Of a stretch of 64,000 nucleotides of DNA, positions 17,507-28,800 are shown piece by piece. The stretch is from Bacteroidota bacterium (GTDB lineage Bacteria; Bacteroidota; Bacteroidia; Bacteroidales; WCHB1-69). The notes beneath the pieces were generated by a model. That model saw only the letters and a program-made list of their open reading frames with translations. It made no database searches and was not told where the DNA came from. The stretch spans positions 1 through 64,000 of the forward strand of contig JAKPTX010000255.1 in NCBI GenBank assembly GCA_029570835.1, given 5' to 3'. A program made the position numbers and the translations under genes. Numbering within the stretch: the stretch's first letter is position 1; each line of letters starts with the position of its first letter.

Positions 17507-18718
17507 ATGAATATGAGAAATAAAAATCGGGAACCGATATGGATTATGGTATTAAGAATCGCTTTAGCGCTACTATTTTTATTTTCTGGAATGACTAAAG
17601 CGATCGACCCAATTGATTGGGGGATCAAGATGGATGAGTATTTTAACTCTTTCGGAATTACCTTTTTGCATCAGGCATCATTTTATATAGGTTTTATTCC
17701 TGTAATCGCAGAATTTCTTTTGGGTTTTATGCTGCTTTTCAGAATTCAGGTGAGATGGACTGCCTTGGGTTATTTACTCTTTATGGTTTTCTTCTTCTTC
17801 TTGACCCTTTGGCTTGCAGTAGCAGAACATTTAGAAGTGAATTATGGGTATAATTTTGGGGTTGTAAAAGATTGTGGCTGTTTTGGACAGGCAATATCCA
17901 TGAGTAATTTGGAAACCTTCCTAAAAAATGTGGTGATTATTATCCCTACGATAATTATTTATCTTAATTATAAAAAAATACCTGAATTGAAAGCCACCGC
18001 TTTGGGAAAACTTCTTTTAACTTTTGTGGGATTGGCGATAGTCGTAGCTGTGCAGATCTATTCTTTGGTGTTCCTTCCTCCTGTAGATTTTTCCAATTGG
18101 AGGGTAGGGGATCAGGTAGTCAACACTTTCATTGATATGCCGGCTAAAAAAGAGATGCTCTTTATTTATCAAAATAATACTGACTCCACTGATCAGATTA
18201 TGCTGACAGAGGAGCAGATGGGTACTATTTTGGATGAGAAACTCAATTTTTACGATGAATATGAGTATATTGATCGTATCGATTCGGTTGTGGCTCCTGC
18301 AATTGAAGCTGAAATAAACGGCTTTAACATGTTGGATAGTATGGGAAGAGATCATGCACCTAACTATATTAATCCGGATCAAGAGCGACTATTCATCCTT
18401 TTTGTTCATAATTTGGATGATGCTAAATCCAAAGCAATGAAAGGTAAATCTTTACATTCTTTGGTTGCGGCTTGTCAAGAAGCGGGAATTCCTTTTGTTG
18501 CTGTTACTAATGATAGTCATGACAAGATAGTCTCCTTTATTTCTCAATATCAACTCACATTTCCGATCTATCAGAATCTGATAGATCCGGTTAAGGGTCC
18601 TTTTATGACTCGTGATGCAATTCGTTCCAATCCCGGCTTGATTCTGATCGAAAAGGGTGTGGTAACTAAAAAGTGGTCATGGAGAAGGATCCCCTCTACA
18701 TTAACTCAATTAAAATAA
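17507..18718 (+). CDS. DoxX/MauE-like membrane protein, BT_3928 family
   Basis: N-terminal DoxX-like TM region with DCGCFG; soluble C-terminal region. Confidence 0.75.
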   Translation: MNMRNKNREPIWIMVLRIALALLFLFSGMTKAIDPIDWGIKMDEYFNSFGITFLHQASFYIGFIPVIAEFLLGFMLLFRIQVRWTALGYLLFMVFFFFLTLWLAVAEHLEVNYGYNFGVVKDCGCFGQAISMSNLETFLKNVVIIIPTIIIYLNYKKIPELKATALGKLLLTFVGLAIVVAVQIYSLVFLPPVDFSNWRVGDQVVNTFIDMPAKKEMLFIYQNNTDSTDQIMLTEEQMGTILDEKLNFYDEYEYIDRIDSVVAPAIEAEINGFNMLDSMGRDHAPNYINPDQERLFILFVHNLDDAKSKAMKGKSLHSLVAACQEAGIPFVAVTNDSHDKIVSFISQYQLTFPIYQNLIDPVKGPFMTRDAIRSNPGLILIEKGVVTKKWSWRRIPSTLTQLK

Positions 18719-18736
18719 ACTAAAAATAAATCTAAA

Positions 18737-19417
18737 ATGGAATATAACACTGAACGAGACCCGTTGATTATCCGTGAATATGGTAGAAATATTCAAAAGT
18801 TGATTGAAAGCGTAGTTGCTATTGAAGATATTGAAGAACGTACTAAAGCGGCCAAAGGTGTGATTAAAATTATGTCACAACTCTATCCGGATCAAAAACA
18901 TCAACAGGATTATTTAGATCGAAGACGGAGTCGCTCGGTTGATTACTGGCATAAGTTGTGGGATCACATGTATATTATGTCCGATTATAAGTTGGAATTG
19001 AGTACACCGGTTGTTGAGCCACCGTTACGTAATCCGGAGAGAAAAATAGTGAAACATCAATACAATAGAGATAAAATAATGTTTCGCACTTACGGTAGAA
19101 ACATTGAAAATGTAGTTAAGTTGGTGGCTTCATATCCGGAAACCTATCGAAATCGGTGGGCTATCGAACTGGCTAATTACCTTAAAAAGAGCTATATATT
19201 GCAAAATAAGTCCTCTGTGAAAGATCATGTATTGATCGAACATTTAAGAGAACTCTCAGAAGGAAAAATTAATCTTCCTTCCGATACTGTGTTGGAAAGT
19301 ACACATAATTTAATGAAGACAGCTAATTACGGCTCAAGAGGACATGCTTCTACTACAGGACGACAAAGAAAGAAAAAATATAGAAAGAGAAATGGATCGA
19401 ACCCAAGAAATTACTAA
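18737..19417 (+). CDS. DUF4290 family protein
   Basis: EYNTERDPLIIREYGRNIQKLIE family signature. Confidence 0.75.
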   Translation: MEYNTERDPLIIREYGRNIQKLIESVVAIEDIEERTKAAKGVIKIMSQLYPDQKHQQDYLDRRRSRSVDYWHKLWDHMYIMSDYKLELSTPVVEPPLRNPERKIVKHQYNRDKIMFRTYGRNIENVVKLVASYPETYRNRWAIELANYLKKSYILQNKSSVKDHVLIEHLRELSEGKINLPSDTVLESTHNLMKTANYGSRGHASTTGRQRKKKYRKRNGSNPRNY

Positions 19418-20345
19418 TAAGATAAATCAAATAATAGAGGTTCAAGCTGTTACAAAGCGTTATGCTCACCACTTAGCTATTGATGATGTTTCTTTTTCGG
19501 TAGCAAGAGGAACTATTTTTGGACTTCTAGGCCCCAATGGCGCAGGAAAAACAACACTCATTCGCATGATCAATCAGATCACTGCTCCGGATGATGGAAC
19601 AATTCTTTTTGATGGACGCCCCATCCAAAAAGAGGATGTGGAACGGATTGGATATCTCCCGGAAGAACGAGGACTCTATAAAAAGATGAAAGTTGGAGAG
19701 CAAGCTCTATATCTTGCTCAATTAAAAGGAATAAGTAAACAGACTGCTTTGGAACGCCTGGTATACTGGTTTAGAAAATTTGAGATTGAAGGGTGGTGGG
19801 ATAAAAAAGTAGAGGAGCTGTCCAAAGGAATGCAGCAGAAAGTCCAATTCATTACTACTATTGTTCATCAACCTGATTTTTTAATTCTTGATGAACCTTT
19901 TAGCGGCTTTGACCCGATTAATACAAATATAATTAAAACGGAGATTTTACGACTCAAGGAGGAGGGAACAACCATTATTCTTTCAACACACAATATGGAG
20001 TCAGTAGAGGAGATTTGTGATGATATAGTTCTAATCAACAAGGCCAAAAAGGTGCTGGAGGGTAATCTTCACGATATAAAACAACAATTTAAGGAGCACC
20101 TTTTTGAGGTTACCATTGATGCAGGAGAGGAGTTACTTCCACAATTACAAGATAATGAACTTTTTACATTGAAGGAGAGTCATCTTTCACCATCGGGCTT
20201 AATGCTTATATTTCAATTGAATGAGGGAGTATCCGGTAATACGCTATTGAACTCCCTGATCCCTCTTGGAACTATTGTATCATTTAAAGAGATATTGCCT
20301 TCTATGAATTCTATTTTTATTAAACAGGTTAACGCTACAAAGTAA
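19392..20345 (+). CDS. ABC transporter ATP-binding protein
   Basis: Walker A GPNGAGKTT, signature LSKGMQQK, Walker B FLILDEP; start reassigned from 19344 to ATG 19392. Confidence 0.85.
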   Translation: MDRTQEITNKINQIIEVQAVTKRYAHHLAIDDVSFSVARGTIFGLLGPNGAGKTTLIRMINQITAPDDGTILFDGRPIQKEDVERIGYLPEERGLYKKMKVGEQALYLAQLKGISKQTALERLVYWFRKFEIEGWWDKKVEELSKGMQQKVQFITTIVHQPDFLILDEPFSGFDPINTNIIKTEILRLKEEGTTIILSTHNMESVEEICDDIVLINKAKKVLEGNLHDIKQQFKEHLFEVTIDAGEELLPQLQDNELFTLKESHLSPSGLMLIFQLNEGVSGNTLLNSLIPLGTIVSFKEILPSMNSIFIKQVNATK

Positions 20346-21679
20346 TGAATAAGATTAAACTGATTATTGCACGTGAATATCTTACACGGGTAAAAAAGAA
20401 AAGCTTTATTGTTATGACGATAATTGGGCCAATTCTAATGGCTGCCCTTTTTGTGGTGCCCGTGATTGTAGCTCAACAGACACAAAAGGTGATGAAAGTA
20501 GTCGTGGTGGATGATAATGATTTTTTTATTAATAAATTCACTGATACGGATAAAACAAAGTTTGTGTATCGTAGCGGAGATGTGGAACTGATTAAGTCAG
20601 AGTCATTTGACAGTGGATATGATGCTGTTTTACATATTTTAGAAGGAACTCAGTCGATTAAAACCAATCTTTTCTATAAAGAAGAACCGTCAATGAATTT
20701 TAGCTCTTTGATTGAGAGTCAGATAGATAAATTACTCTTTGATAGAGTATTGATTGATAGTTTCCAAATTGATCCGGTGAATTATGAAAAGATGAAGAGC
20801 CTGACTAAAAGTTCGGTTTCCAATATTAAAATTGATGCTTCCGGTAATGAGAAGGAGAGCAATACCGATTTGGTACGTGTAGTGGGTATATTTAGTGGTA
20901 TGGCAATCTATTTTTTTATATTCCTCTTTGCTTCTCAAGTTTTGAGAGGGGTGTTGGAGGAAAAGACAAATCGGATTGTAGAAGTGTTGATTTCTTCGGT
21001 TAAACCGATTCAATTAATGATGGGAAAAATTATAGGCATTGCCATGGTTGGGTTAACACAGTTTTTGATATGGGTTGTTCTGACATTTGCGATTATATAC
21101 GGTGTTCAGCTTTCTGCTCCTTCACTTTTTGAAGTAACTCCTGAGGTGGCAGAACAAGCGGCTACTTTACCTGGTGAAACGCAAATACCTATGGTAGATA
21201 TGAATAGTGCAGCAACAGTACAAACCTCTATTTTTACGAAGATTGATAACTATTTCAATATTTCTTTTACTGTACTTTTACTTTGTTTTCTATTCTATTT
21301 TTTGATCGGATACCTGATTTATGCAGCACTCTTTGCTGCAGTAGGTTCTGCAGTTGATAATGAGGCAGATTCGCAACAGTTTACGCTGCCGGTGACCATT
21401 CCGCTTATTCTTGCAATGGTACTTATAGTGCCCATTACTGAGGATCCCAATGGATCGATTGCATTCTGGTTTTCTATGATTCCATTGACCTCACCAATTG
21501 CTATGATGATTCGTTTGCCTTCCGGAGTACCGGCTGGTCAACTTTTCGCTTCAATGGCTATTGCAGTGGCTTTCTTTATCCTCTGCGTTTGGTTTGCAGC
21601 TAAGATTTATCGAGTAGGTGTCCTGATGTATGGAAAAAAAGTAACGTATCGTGAGTTGTTTAAATGGCTAAAATATTAG
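20345..21679 (+). CDS. ABC-2 type permease (NatB-like)
   Basis: Overlaps ATPase by 1 bp; N-terminal TM, periplasmic domain, C-terminal TM bundle with LRGVLEEKTNRIVEVLISSVKP. Confidence 0.85.
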   Translation: MNKIKLIIAREYLTRVKKKSFIVMTIIGPILMAALFVVPVIVAQQTQKVMKVVVVDDNDFFINKFTDTDKTKFVYRSGDVELIKSESFDSGYDAVLHILEGTQSIKTNLFYKEEPSMNFSSLIESQIDKLLFDRVLIDSFQIDPVNYEKMKSLTKSSVSNIKIDASGNEKESNTDLVRVVGIFSGMAIYFFIFLFASQVLRGVLEEKTNRIVEVLISSVKPIQLMMGKIIGIAMVGLTQFLIWVVLTFAIIYGVQLSAPSLFEVTPEVAEQAATLPGETQIPMVDMNSAATVQTSIFTKIDNYFNISFTVLLLCFLFYFLIGYLIYAALFAAVGSAVDNEADSQQFTLPVTIPLILAMVLIVPITEDPNGSIAFWFSMIPLTSPIAMMIRLPSGVPAGQLFASMAIAVAFFILCVWFAAKIYRVGVLMYGKKVTYRELFKWLKY

Positions 21680-21727
21680 AAGTGGTTGTTTCTAATTCAA
21701 AATAGAATTTTGATATGCTTCTCAGGT

Positions 21728-24700
21728 TTATCTGATCAAGTTTATAGATCCGGAACGCTTGAATTGTTTTCCATTTTTATTTTGGAAGAAAAGTAGGAAA
21801 CTATATGTTCCGGTAGGCACTTCTTTATTATAATGGGTCCCATCCCATCCATTTGAAGGATTGGTAGTTTGAAAAATAACCTCACCCCAGCGATTAAAAA
21901 TGCTCAACTGATATCCTGTTTCACTTACGGAGGAGAAAATAGGAATGAAAAGGTCATTAACTCCATCCTGATTAGGAGTGAAGGAGTTAGGAATATATAC
22001 CGTAACTTCATCAAAGACAACAATATGTACACTTGTGGAATCAATACAGCCATATTGATTGGAGGTTAAAAGGGTTACTCTATAACTACCTAAACTTTGG
22101 TATTGATGTTGGGCATTAAAACCGATAGCATTGTACCCATCCCCAAAATTCCACTCATAAGCATCTCCTTGAGTAGAACAGTTGTAAAAATAGATTGTTT
22201 GGTTGATCCTAATCTCGCCTTCAGGATCGAAATTGAAACAGGCAATGGGGTTGAGATATTCTTCAATTTCAAATGAAACTGTATCAATACAACCGTAATC
22301 TTCAACATATACTGTATAAGTTCCACCTGAAAGGTGATAGGCATACAACTCATTATGGTGCAAAATAGGACCCCAATCAATATAAGGATTCTCAATATCT
22401 CCCGTCAACGATAACGTAACAGTGCCATCGTTTCGCTCACAGTAGGATGGAGTGGTTTCTAAAATTGAAGTGGAAAAATTTACACTGCCGACTTCTACTG
22501 AGGTGGTGTCGGTACAACCATGCTGGTCTGTTACAGTGATGAAATAGTAATCACCGGCTAATTGGGTGATCTCATTACCGGAAGAACCATCAGCATTGTT
22601 CCATAGGTATTCGTATGGAGGAGTTCCTTCTGCAAATGTTATCTCAATTGATCCATTTTGTTGGTTGCAGGTTTCACGATGAACGATAACCTCAGTTATA
22701 TGCATCGGATTAAGTTTATGAATGGTATCATGAAGACTTGCTGTGCATCCATGCGCATCCGTGATCGTACATGAGTAGATTCCTTCTCCCAAATTTAATG
22801 CTTGAGCATCGTTTTCTCCTTGTGACCAGTTGTACTGATAGGGGGGGATCCCACCGGAGGCATTTACTTCGAACCTTCCATTATTTTGTTCACAGTATGT
22901 GTCAGTTACAATATAATTCACAGATAATAGATTCGGTTGTGTAATAGTGATACAACAACTCAATGATACACCTAATGAGTCTGTTACGGTTACTTGATAT
23001 GTGCCTGCTTGCAGAAATGAATTGACAGAACCTCCCGGCGAGGTAGAATTGCTCCACTGGTATTGATAGGGTGGAATTCCCCCATAACCACTCACTGTTG
23101 CACTTCCATCATTGCCACCAAAACAACTGACATGATTTGAATCGGTCATTTGAATATGGAATGGAATAATAATGCGGATTATTGCGGTACAACTGTTTCC
23201 ACAAGGGTCCGTTACAGTGACCTGCGCATAGTTGTTCCCATTGAGAATGGTTCCCGCTGCAATGCTTTGTGAGATGATTAATTGGTTTGTGTTCCAACAA
23301 TTATCGCTGCTATTATTACGGACTAAATCGGTAAGATCGGGCATGGTATAGTTGGGAAAAGTTCCTGTTGCATATTGAAATGGTAAGGGAAGTGTTGAAA
23401 ACTGAGGGCTAATTAAATCAGAAACGTTGATGGAGATTGAATCTCGTCCTTTACAAAAATTTTGATCAGTAATTTCTACTAGAATAGGGTATTCTCCATT
23501 ACACTCCGTGATATTGGGATTAAATTGAATGCTGCTGTTGCTTTGGTTCATAATGCCAGCGCCGGACCATGAATAGTGATATTCCGGAGTCCCTCCTGAA
23601 GAGGTACTATTAATGGAAATAGAGCCGATATTAGGACATATTTCGCCCATAGGTTCCTGGATTTGGACTTGTGGTAAAGGATTTACTGTGATAGTGATTT
23701 GTGCTGTATCTACACATCCATTACTATTTCCGATTACTATGTAATTAGAATTATTGGGGGGAAAGATACTGTGCTGGCTCCCAGGTCCTAAATCGTGACT
23801 CCAACTATAGTTGTTGGCTCCATCGGCAGTGAGTGTCACCGATTCGCCTGAACAAATGCTCAGAGCGCTACTGCTTAACGTAACGGATGGAATGGGATGC
23901 ACCATAACCTGGGTGGAGTCAGTAGATGAGTTTCCTACTTGGTTGGTAACAGTCAGATAATAGGTTCCCGAGTTTGCCGAAGTAGCATTAGGTATGATCG
24001 GGTTGGAATAAGAAGATGTAAATCCGTTAGGACCATTCCAGGAGTGGGTGATATTGGGCTGATTATTATTGCTGTTAAGGTGGATGGATTCCCCTTCACA
24101 AATATCTCCACTACTGTTAATAGAAGCTAATAAGGAACAATCGGTACTACCCGTGGTGTATTGGGGAACAGTATTGAAAGAGATCACTCCCGGTGATCTA
24201 CTATAATTGGTAATGAGTAAAATGTAGTATTGTCCCTCTTGAGCATTGGGAATAAAAGCCCATTCTGTTGATTCCCAATGGTATGAACAGTCAATAAGGT
24301 TAGAAACCGGATAGCCGCCCATACTATTAGTGTGATTTCCATTTAGGGGTCTATGACTTGGGATATATCCATCATAAAATATGTACTCCCCACAACACCA
24401 ACGTTGCATAAAATCATTTTGATTATCAGCATAAAAGGGACCCCAACAGGCAAAATCGACATCTAATCCGTAACCGGAAGCTGAGGTCTGGGAAATAAAA
24501 ATCAATAGATCACCGGGCTCATTGATTCGCATGAAGTACCATGCCGGTGCCGGTGTTGATCCCAGACAACCGGGAGCAGTAATATAAGCAGTTGTATTAC
24601 CTGATGTTCCGGATGGATAAGTGATTCCATATGGATTCTCATCAGTACAGAAAGGCTTGGCTGCATAGCCGGTGCTACTGTTGGGATCAGGTTGACAAGG

Positions 24701-25651
24701 TGATCCGGTGGTAGTCGCAATCGGAGTACAACTCCGACATTGAATTTGGGCTAACCATCCTGCGGATTCAATGTTGTTATCGCTTTTAAATCTGAAGGTC
24801 AGTGAACTTCCTGATGAAGTAAAAGTAAAGGGGTCAACATAGATCCCAAAGACTCCAATAAGTGGAGCATTAATGCTGTTTCCGTTGTAAATCCAGAGGG
24901 TGTCCCCATCTTCCAAATTAAAATCTAAAAAGCGTACTTCTAAACGGTTGTTCGTAGTGCTGCTGGTAATCACTTGTGTGAAAGTTTGATAGGGGCTATA
25001 GTCATCCATTCCCCCCGGATCTGAATATAACAAATTACAGGTAGTAATAGGAGTATTAGACATGGGTGTGGGAGCACATTTATGGATTTTTATTTGATTG
25101 CGTACATTAAGACGTGTTCCCACCGGGGGAGAGGTAGGATTAGGATTGTTTGTGTTAGAACTAGTATAGATAGAACTGTTGTTTGATGTACTGAAAACCC
25201 TGAAAGTTTGAGTTTCCTCCTTAATTTGAGTGTTATCATCAAAGGCGATTACAAGATTACTGTTCCCATCATATTGGAATGGGGTATCAAAACTAATATA
25301 GCTCCACGTATTGGGAAGAAACTTAACCATTCCGGAGAAAACAAGTGTTAATTCATCGGTTGGAATCCAGCTGTTATCAGAACTAAACTGTGATTGTTCA
25401 GTATGACCTAAATAGATAGTAACATAACGATAGATTGTACCACTTGAGGTTTTAAAAAAGGAAATACCACAAATGGGAGCAGCACTATCTACTTCAGCTG
25501 CCGTATAAATCTGCTGTGAGTAGCTGTAATTTTGACTTAAAACACTGGGAATTGATGTGCTGGTGTTGTTTCCACTTCCAATAGTTATATCCTGCCCATG
25601 AATGAATGAGAAGTTAAAAAATAGAAATAGAAAAAGTATAAGTTGCCTCAT
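21728..25651 (-). CDS. Giant secreted protein: CUB-like, Ig-like, SprB repeats, PKD, CHU_C (T9SS type B) C-terminus
   Basis: C-terminal VYIPNSFTPNQDGVNDLFIP...NRWGEVIF...GWDGT; start placed at MRQLILF. Confidence 0.85.
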   Translation of the reverse strand: MRQLILFLFLFFNFSFIHGQDITIGSGNNTSTSIPSVLSQNYSYSQQIYTAAEVDSAAPICGISFFKTSSGTIYRYVTIYLGHTEQSQFSSDNSWIPTDELTLVFSGMVKFLPNTWSYISFDTPFQYDGNSNLVIAFDDNTQIKEETQTFRVFSTSNNSSIYTSSNTNNPNPTSPPVGTRLNVRNQIKIHKCAPTPMSNTPITTCNLLYSDPGGMDDYSPYQTFTQVITSSTTNNRLEVRFLDFNLEDGDTLWIYNGNSINAPLIGVFGIYVDPFTFTSSGSSLTFRFKSDNNIESAGWLAQIQCRSCTPIATTTGSPCQPDPNSSTGYAAKPFCTDENPYGITYPSGTSGNTTAYITAPGCLGSTPAPAWYFMRINEPGDLLIFISQTSASGYGLDVDFACWGPFYADNQNDFMQRWCCGEYIFYDGYIPSHRPLNGNHTNSMGGYPVSNLIDCSYHWESTEWAFIPNAQEGQYYILLITNYSRSPGVISFNTVPQYTTGSTDCSLLASINSSGDICEGESIHLNSNNNQPNITHSWNGPNGFTSSYSNPIIPNATSANSGTYYLTVTNQVGNSSTDSTQVMVHPIPSVTLSSSALSICSGESVTLTADGANNYSWSHDLGPGSQHSIFPPNNSNYIVIGNSNGCVDTAQITITVNPLPQVQIQEPMGEICPNIGSISINSTSSGGTPEYHYSWSGAGIMNQSNSSIQFNPNITECNGEYPILVEITDQNFCKGRDSISINVSDLISPQFSTLPLPFQYATGTFPNYTMPDLTDLVRNNSSDNCWNTNQLIISQSIAAGTILNGNNYAQVTVTDPCGNSCTAIIRIIIPFHIQMTDSNHVSCFGGNDGSATVSGYGGIPPYQYQWSNSTSPGGSVNSFLQAGTYQVTVTDSLGVSLSCCITITQPNLLSVNYIVTDTYCEQNNGRFEVNASGGIPPYQYNWSQGENDAQALNLGEGIYSCTITDAHGCTASLHDTIHKLNPMHITEVIVHRETCNQQNGSIEITFAEGTPPYEYLWNNADGSSGNEITQLAGDYYFITVTDQHGCTDTTSVEVGSVNFSTSILETTPSYCERNDGTVTLSLTGDIENPYIDWGPILHHNELYAYHLSGGTYTVYVEDYGCIDTVSFEIEEYLNPIACFNFDPEGEIRINQTIYFYNCSTQGDAYEWNFGDGYNAIGFNAQHQYQSLGSYRVTLLTSNQYGCIDSTSVHIVVFDEVTVYIPNSFTPNQDGVNDLFIPIFSSVSETGYQLSIFNRWGEVIFQTTNPSNGWDGTHYNKEVPTGTYSFLLFFQNKNGKQFKRSGSINLIR

Positions 25652-25879
25652 CGAATTAGTGGATAAAATCACTTCAAGTGTTCAAAAGTTAAAAATTTAG
25701 TTTTTTATGACCTTAATATTCTGTATATTATACTCTTATATTAAGATTTTGTTACATTCATGATGACAAATAACCATCGTCCGATAAACATTTAACGATT
25801 TATTGAGTGTTCTTTAAGTGGCTGAAATGTCAGAAATAATTACTTTTAACTCAAAATGGAGCGGTTATACATTTTTAAG

Positions 25880-28800
25880 TTATCTAATCAAGCGTATTGA
25901 GCCAGAACGCTTGAATTCTTTTCCATTTTCATTTTGGAACAAAAGTAAATAACTATATATTCCGGCAGGGACTGTTTTATTCTGATGAGTGCCATCCCAT
26001 CCTTTTGATGGATTGGTGGTTTGAAAAATTACTTCACCCCAGCGATTAAAAACAGTGAATTGATATCCTATTTCACTGACAGAGGAGAAAATAGGAATAA
26101 AAACGTCATTAACTCCATCTTGATTGGGCGTAAAAGAGTTAGGAAGATATACCATAACCTTATCAATAACAACAATGAGTGTACTTGTGGAATCTATACA
26201 GTCATACTGATTGGATGTAAAGAGGGTTACATTATAGTTACCCGCATTAAAGTATTGATGTTGGGGATTAATCATAGTGGAATTGTGACCATCTCCAAAA
26301 TTCCACTCATAATTTTCTCCGTTGGAAGAACAGTTGTAAAAGGAAACGAGCTGTTCAGTCGTAAGCATTCCATCAGGACTGAAATCAAAACAAGCAATAG
26401 GATTCGGAATCTCTTCAATCTCAAATGTAACTGTATCCACACAACCATAATCTTCCACAGATACGGTGTAAATTCCACCGGGAAGATGATCAGCGTACAA
26501 TTCATCATGGTGCAAAATAGGCCCCCAATCAATGTGGGGATTTTCCACATCTCCTGTCAATGATAGCGTAACAGATCCATTGTCTTGATCACAATAGGAA
26601 GGAGTGGTTTCTAAAACTGAAGCAGAAAAATCTACACTGCCGACATCAATTGAAGTGGTGTCAGTACAGCCATACTGGTCTGTTACAGTGATGAAATAGT
26701 AGTCACCGGCTAATTGTGTAATTTCGCTACCGAAAGAACCGCTGGCATTATTCCATAGGTAATAGTATGGAGGTGTTCCCTCAGAGAGTGTAATTTCAAT
26801 GGATCCATTCTGTTGGTTGCAGGTTTCACGATGACTGTTAACATCAATTATTTGCACTGGATTGAGTTTATGAATGGTGTCCGAGAGGCTCGTTGTGCAT
26901 CCATGCGCATCAGTGATGGTACAGGAATAAACACCTGCTTCCAAATCCAATATTTCTGCATTATTTCCTCCTTGTGACCAATTGTACTGATAGGGGGGAG
27001 TTCCCCCTAAGGGAGTTACTTCAAAAGTTCCATTATTCTGTTCGCAGTACGCATCAGTCGTGAGATAATTCGCAGATAATAAGCTATCCGGTTGCGTAAT
27101 AGTGATGCTACAATTTAATGAAATACCTAAAGAGTCTGTCACGGTTACTTGATATGTCCCTGCTTCTAAGGAAGAATTGACGGCACCACCCGATGAAGTG
27201 GAATTATTCCAGAAGTATTGATAGGGTGGAATACCTCCATGAACAGTCACTGTTGCACTTCCATCATTGCCACCAAAACAACTGACTTGATTTGAATCGG
27301 TCATCTGAATGTAAAGAGGAGTAATAATGCGAATCAATGCAGTACAACTATTGTTACAAGGATCTGTTACAGTGATTTGTACGTAGCTATTTTCATTGAT
27401 AATACTCCCAGCAGCAATGCTTTGTGATACGGTTAACTGATTGGTATTCCAACAGTTATCGCCGATGTTATTGGTGACCAAATTGTTAAGATCGGGCATG
27501 GTGTAGTTAGGATAGGTTCCTACTGCATATTGAAATGGGAAGGGGAGTGTAGTAAACTGGGGGTTCGTAACATCAGAGACCTCAATGGTAATGGAATCTC
27601 GTCCTTTACAGAGATTTTGGTCAGTGATTTCTAGTAGAATAGGATATTCTGAATTACATTGTGAGGAATCGGGATTAAATAGGGTCGTGTTGCTGTTTTG
27701 ATTTACAATACCGGACCCGGTCCAAGAATAGGTATATTCCGGTGTTCCTCCGGAAGAAGTGCTGCTAATGGTCATGGTGCCAATATTGGGACATAAGTTG
27801 CCTATCGGTTCCTGGATTTGGACTTGAGGTACCTGATTTACAGCGATAGTGACGCTGGCTGTATCTGTACATCCATAGTTATTTCCGATTACGATGTAAG
27901 TAATACTATCTGGGGGGGTGGTAGTGTGTTGGCTCCCCGGTCCTAAATTGTGACTCCAACTGTAACTATTGGCTCCTTCGGCAGTAAGTGTCACCGAATC
28001 GCCTACACAAATGTTCAAAGCGGTACTGCTTAACGTTACAGATGGAGTAGGATGTACGATAACCTGAGTAGAGTCAGTAGCATTGTTTCCTGCTTGATTG
28101 GTAATGGTTAGGTAATAGGTCCCTGAGTTTGCCGGAGTGGCATTAGTTATAACCGGATTGGTGAGAGTTGATGTAAATCCGTTAGGACCATTCCAGGAGT
28201 GGGTGATATTGGGCTGATTATTGTTAGAATAGAGGTGTATAGTTTCTCCTTCGCAAATTTGACCATTACTGGTGACAGAAGCTAATAGAGAACAGTCGGT
28301 ACTACCAGTGGTGAATTGAGGAACTGTATTAAATAAAATTGTTCCTGCTTGTTGACTATAATTGGTTATGAGCAAGATGTAGTATTGTCCCGTTTGAGCA
28401 TTCGGAATAAAAGCCCATTCTGTAGCATCAGCTCTGTACGAACAATCAATGAGATTGGAAACGGGATAACCGCCCATATCGTTGGTGTGGTCTCCATTTG
28501 GGGGTCTGTGACTTGGGACATATCCATTATGAAGGATATATTCTCCGCAGCACCAACGCTGCATAAAGTCTTGCTGATTATCTGCATAAAAGGGACCCCA
28601 ACAAGCAAAATCGACATCTAATCCGCTACCATAAGATGAAGTCTGGGAAATAAAAATCAATATATCACCAGGATCACTAATTCGCATAAAGTACCATGCA
28701 GGTGCCGGTGTTGACCAGAGACAGGCGGGGGCAGAAATATAAGAATTTGTATTGCCTGACGTTCCGGATGGATATTCGATTCCGTATGGGTTTTCATCAG

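Noticed and set aside
26021-26563. 180-aa plus-strand ORF inside the CHU_C protein
   Set aside because: Antisense shadow; a similar shadow ORF recurs in the paralog at 21869 because the genes are duplicates
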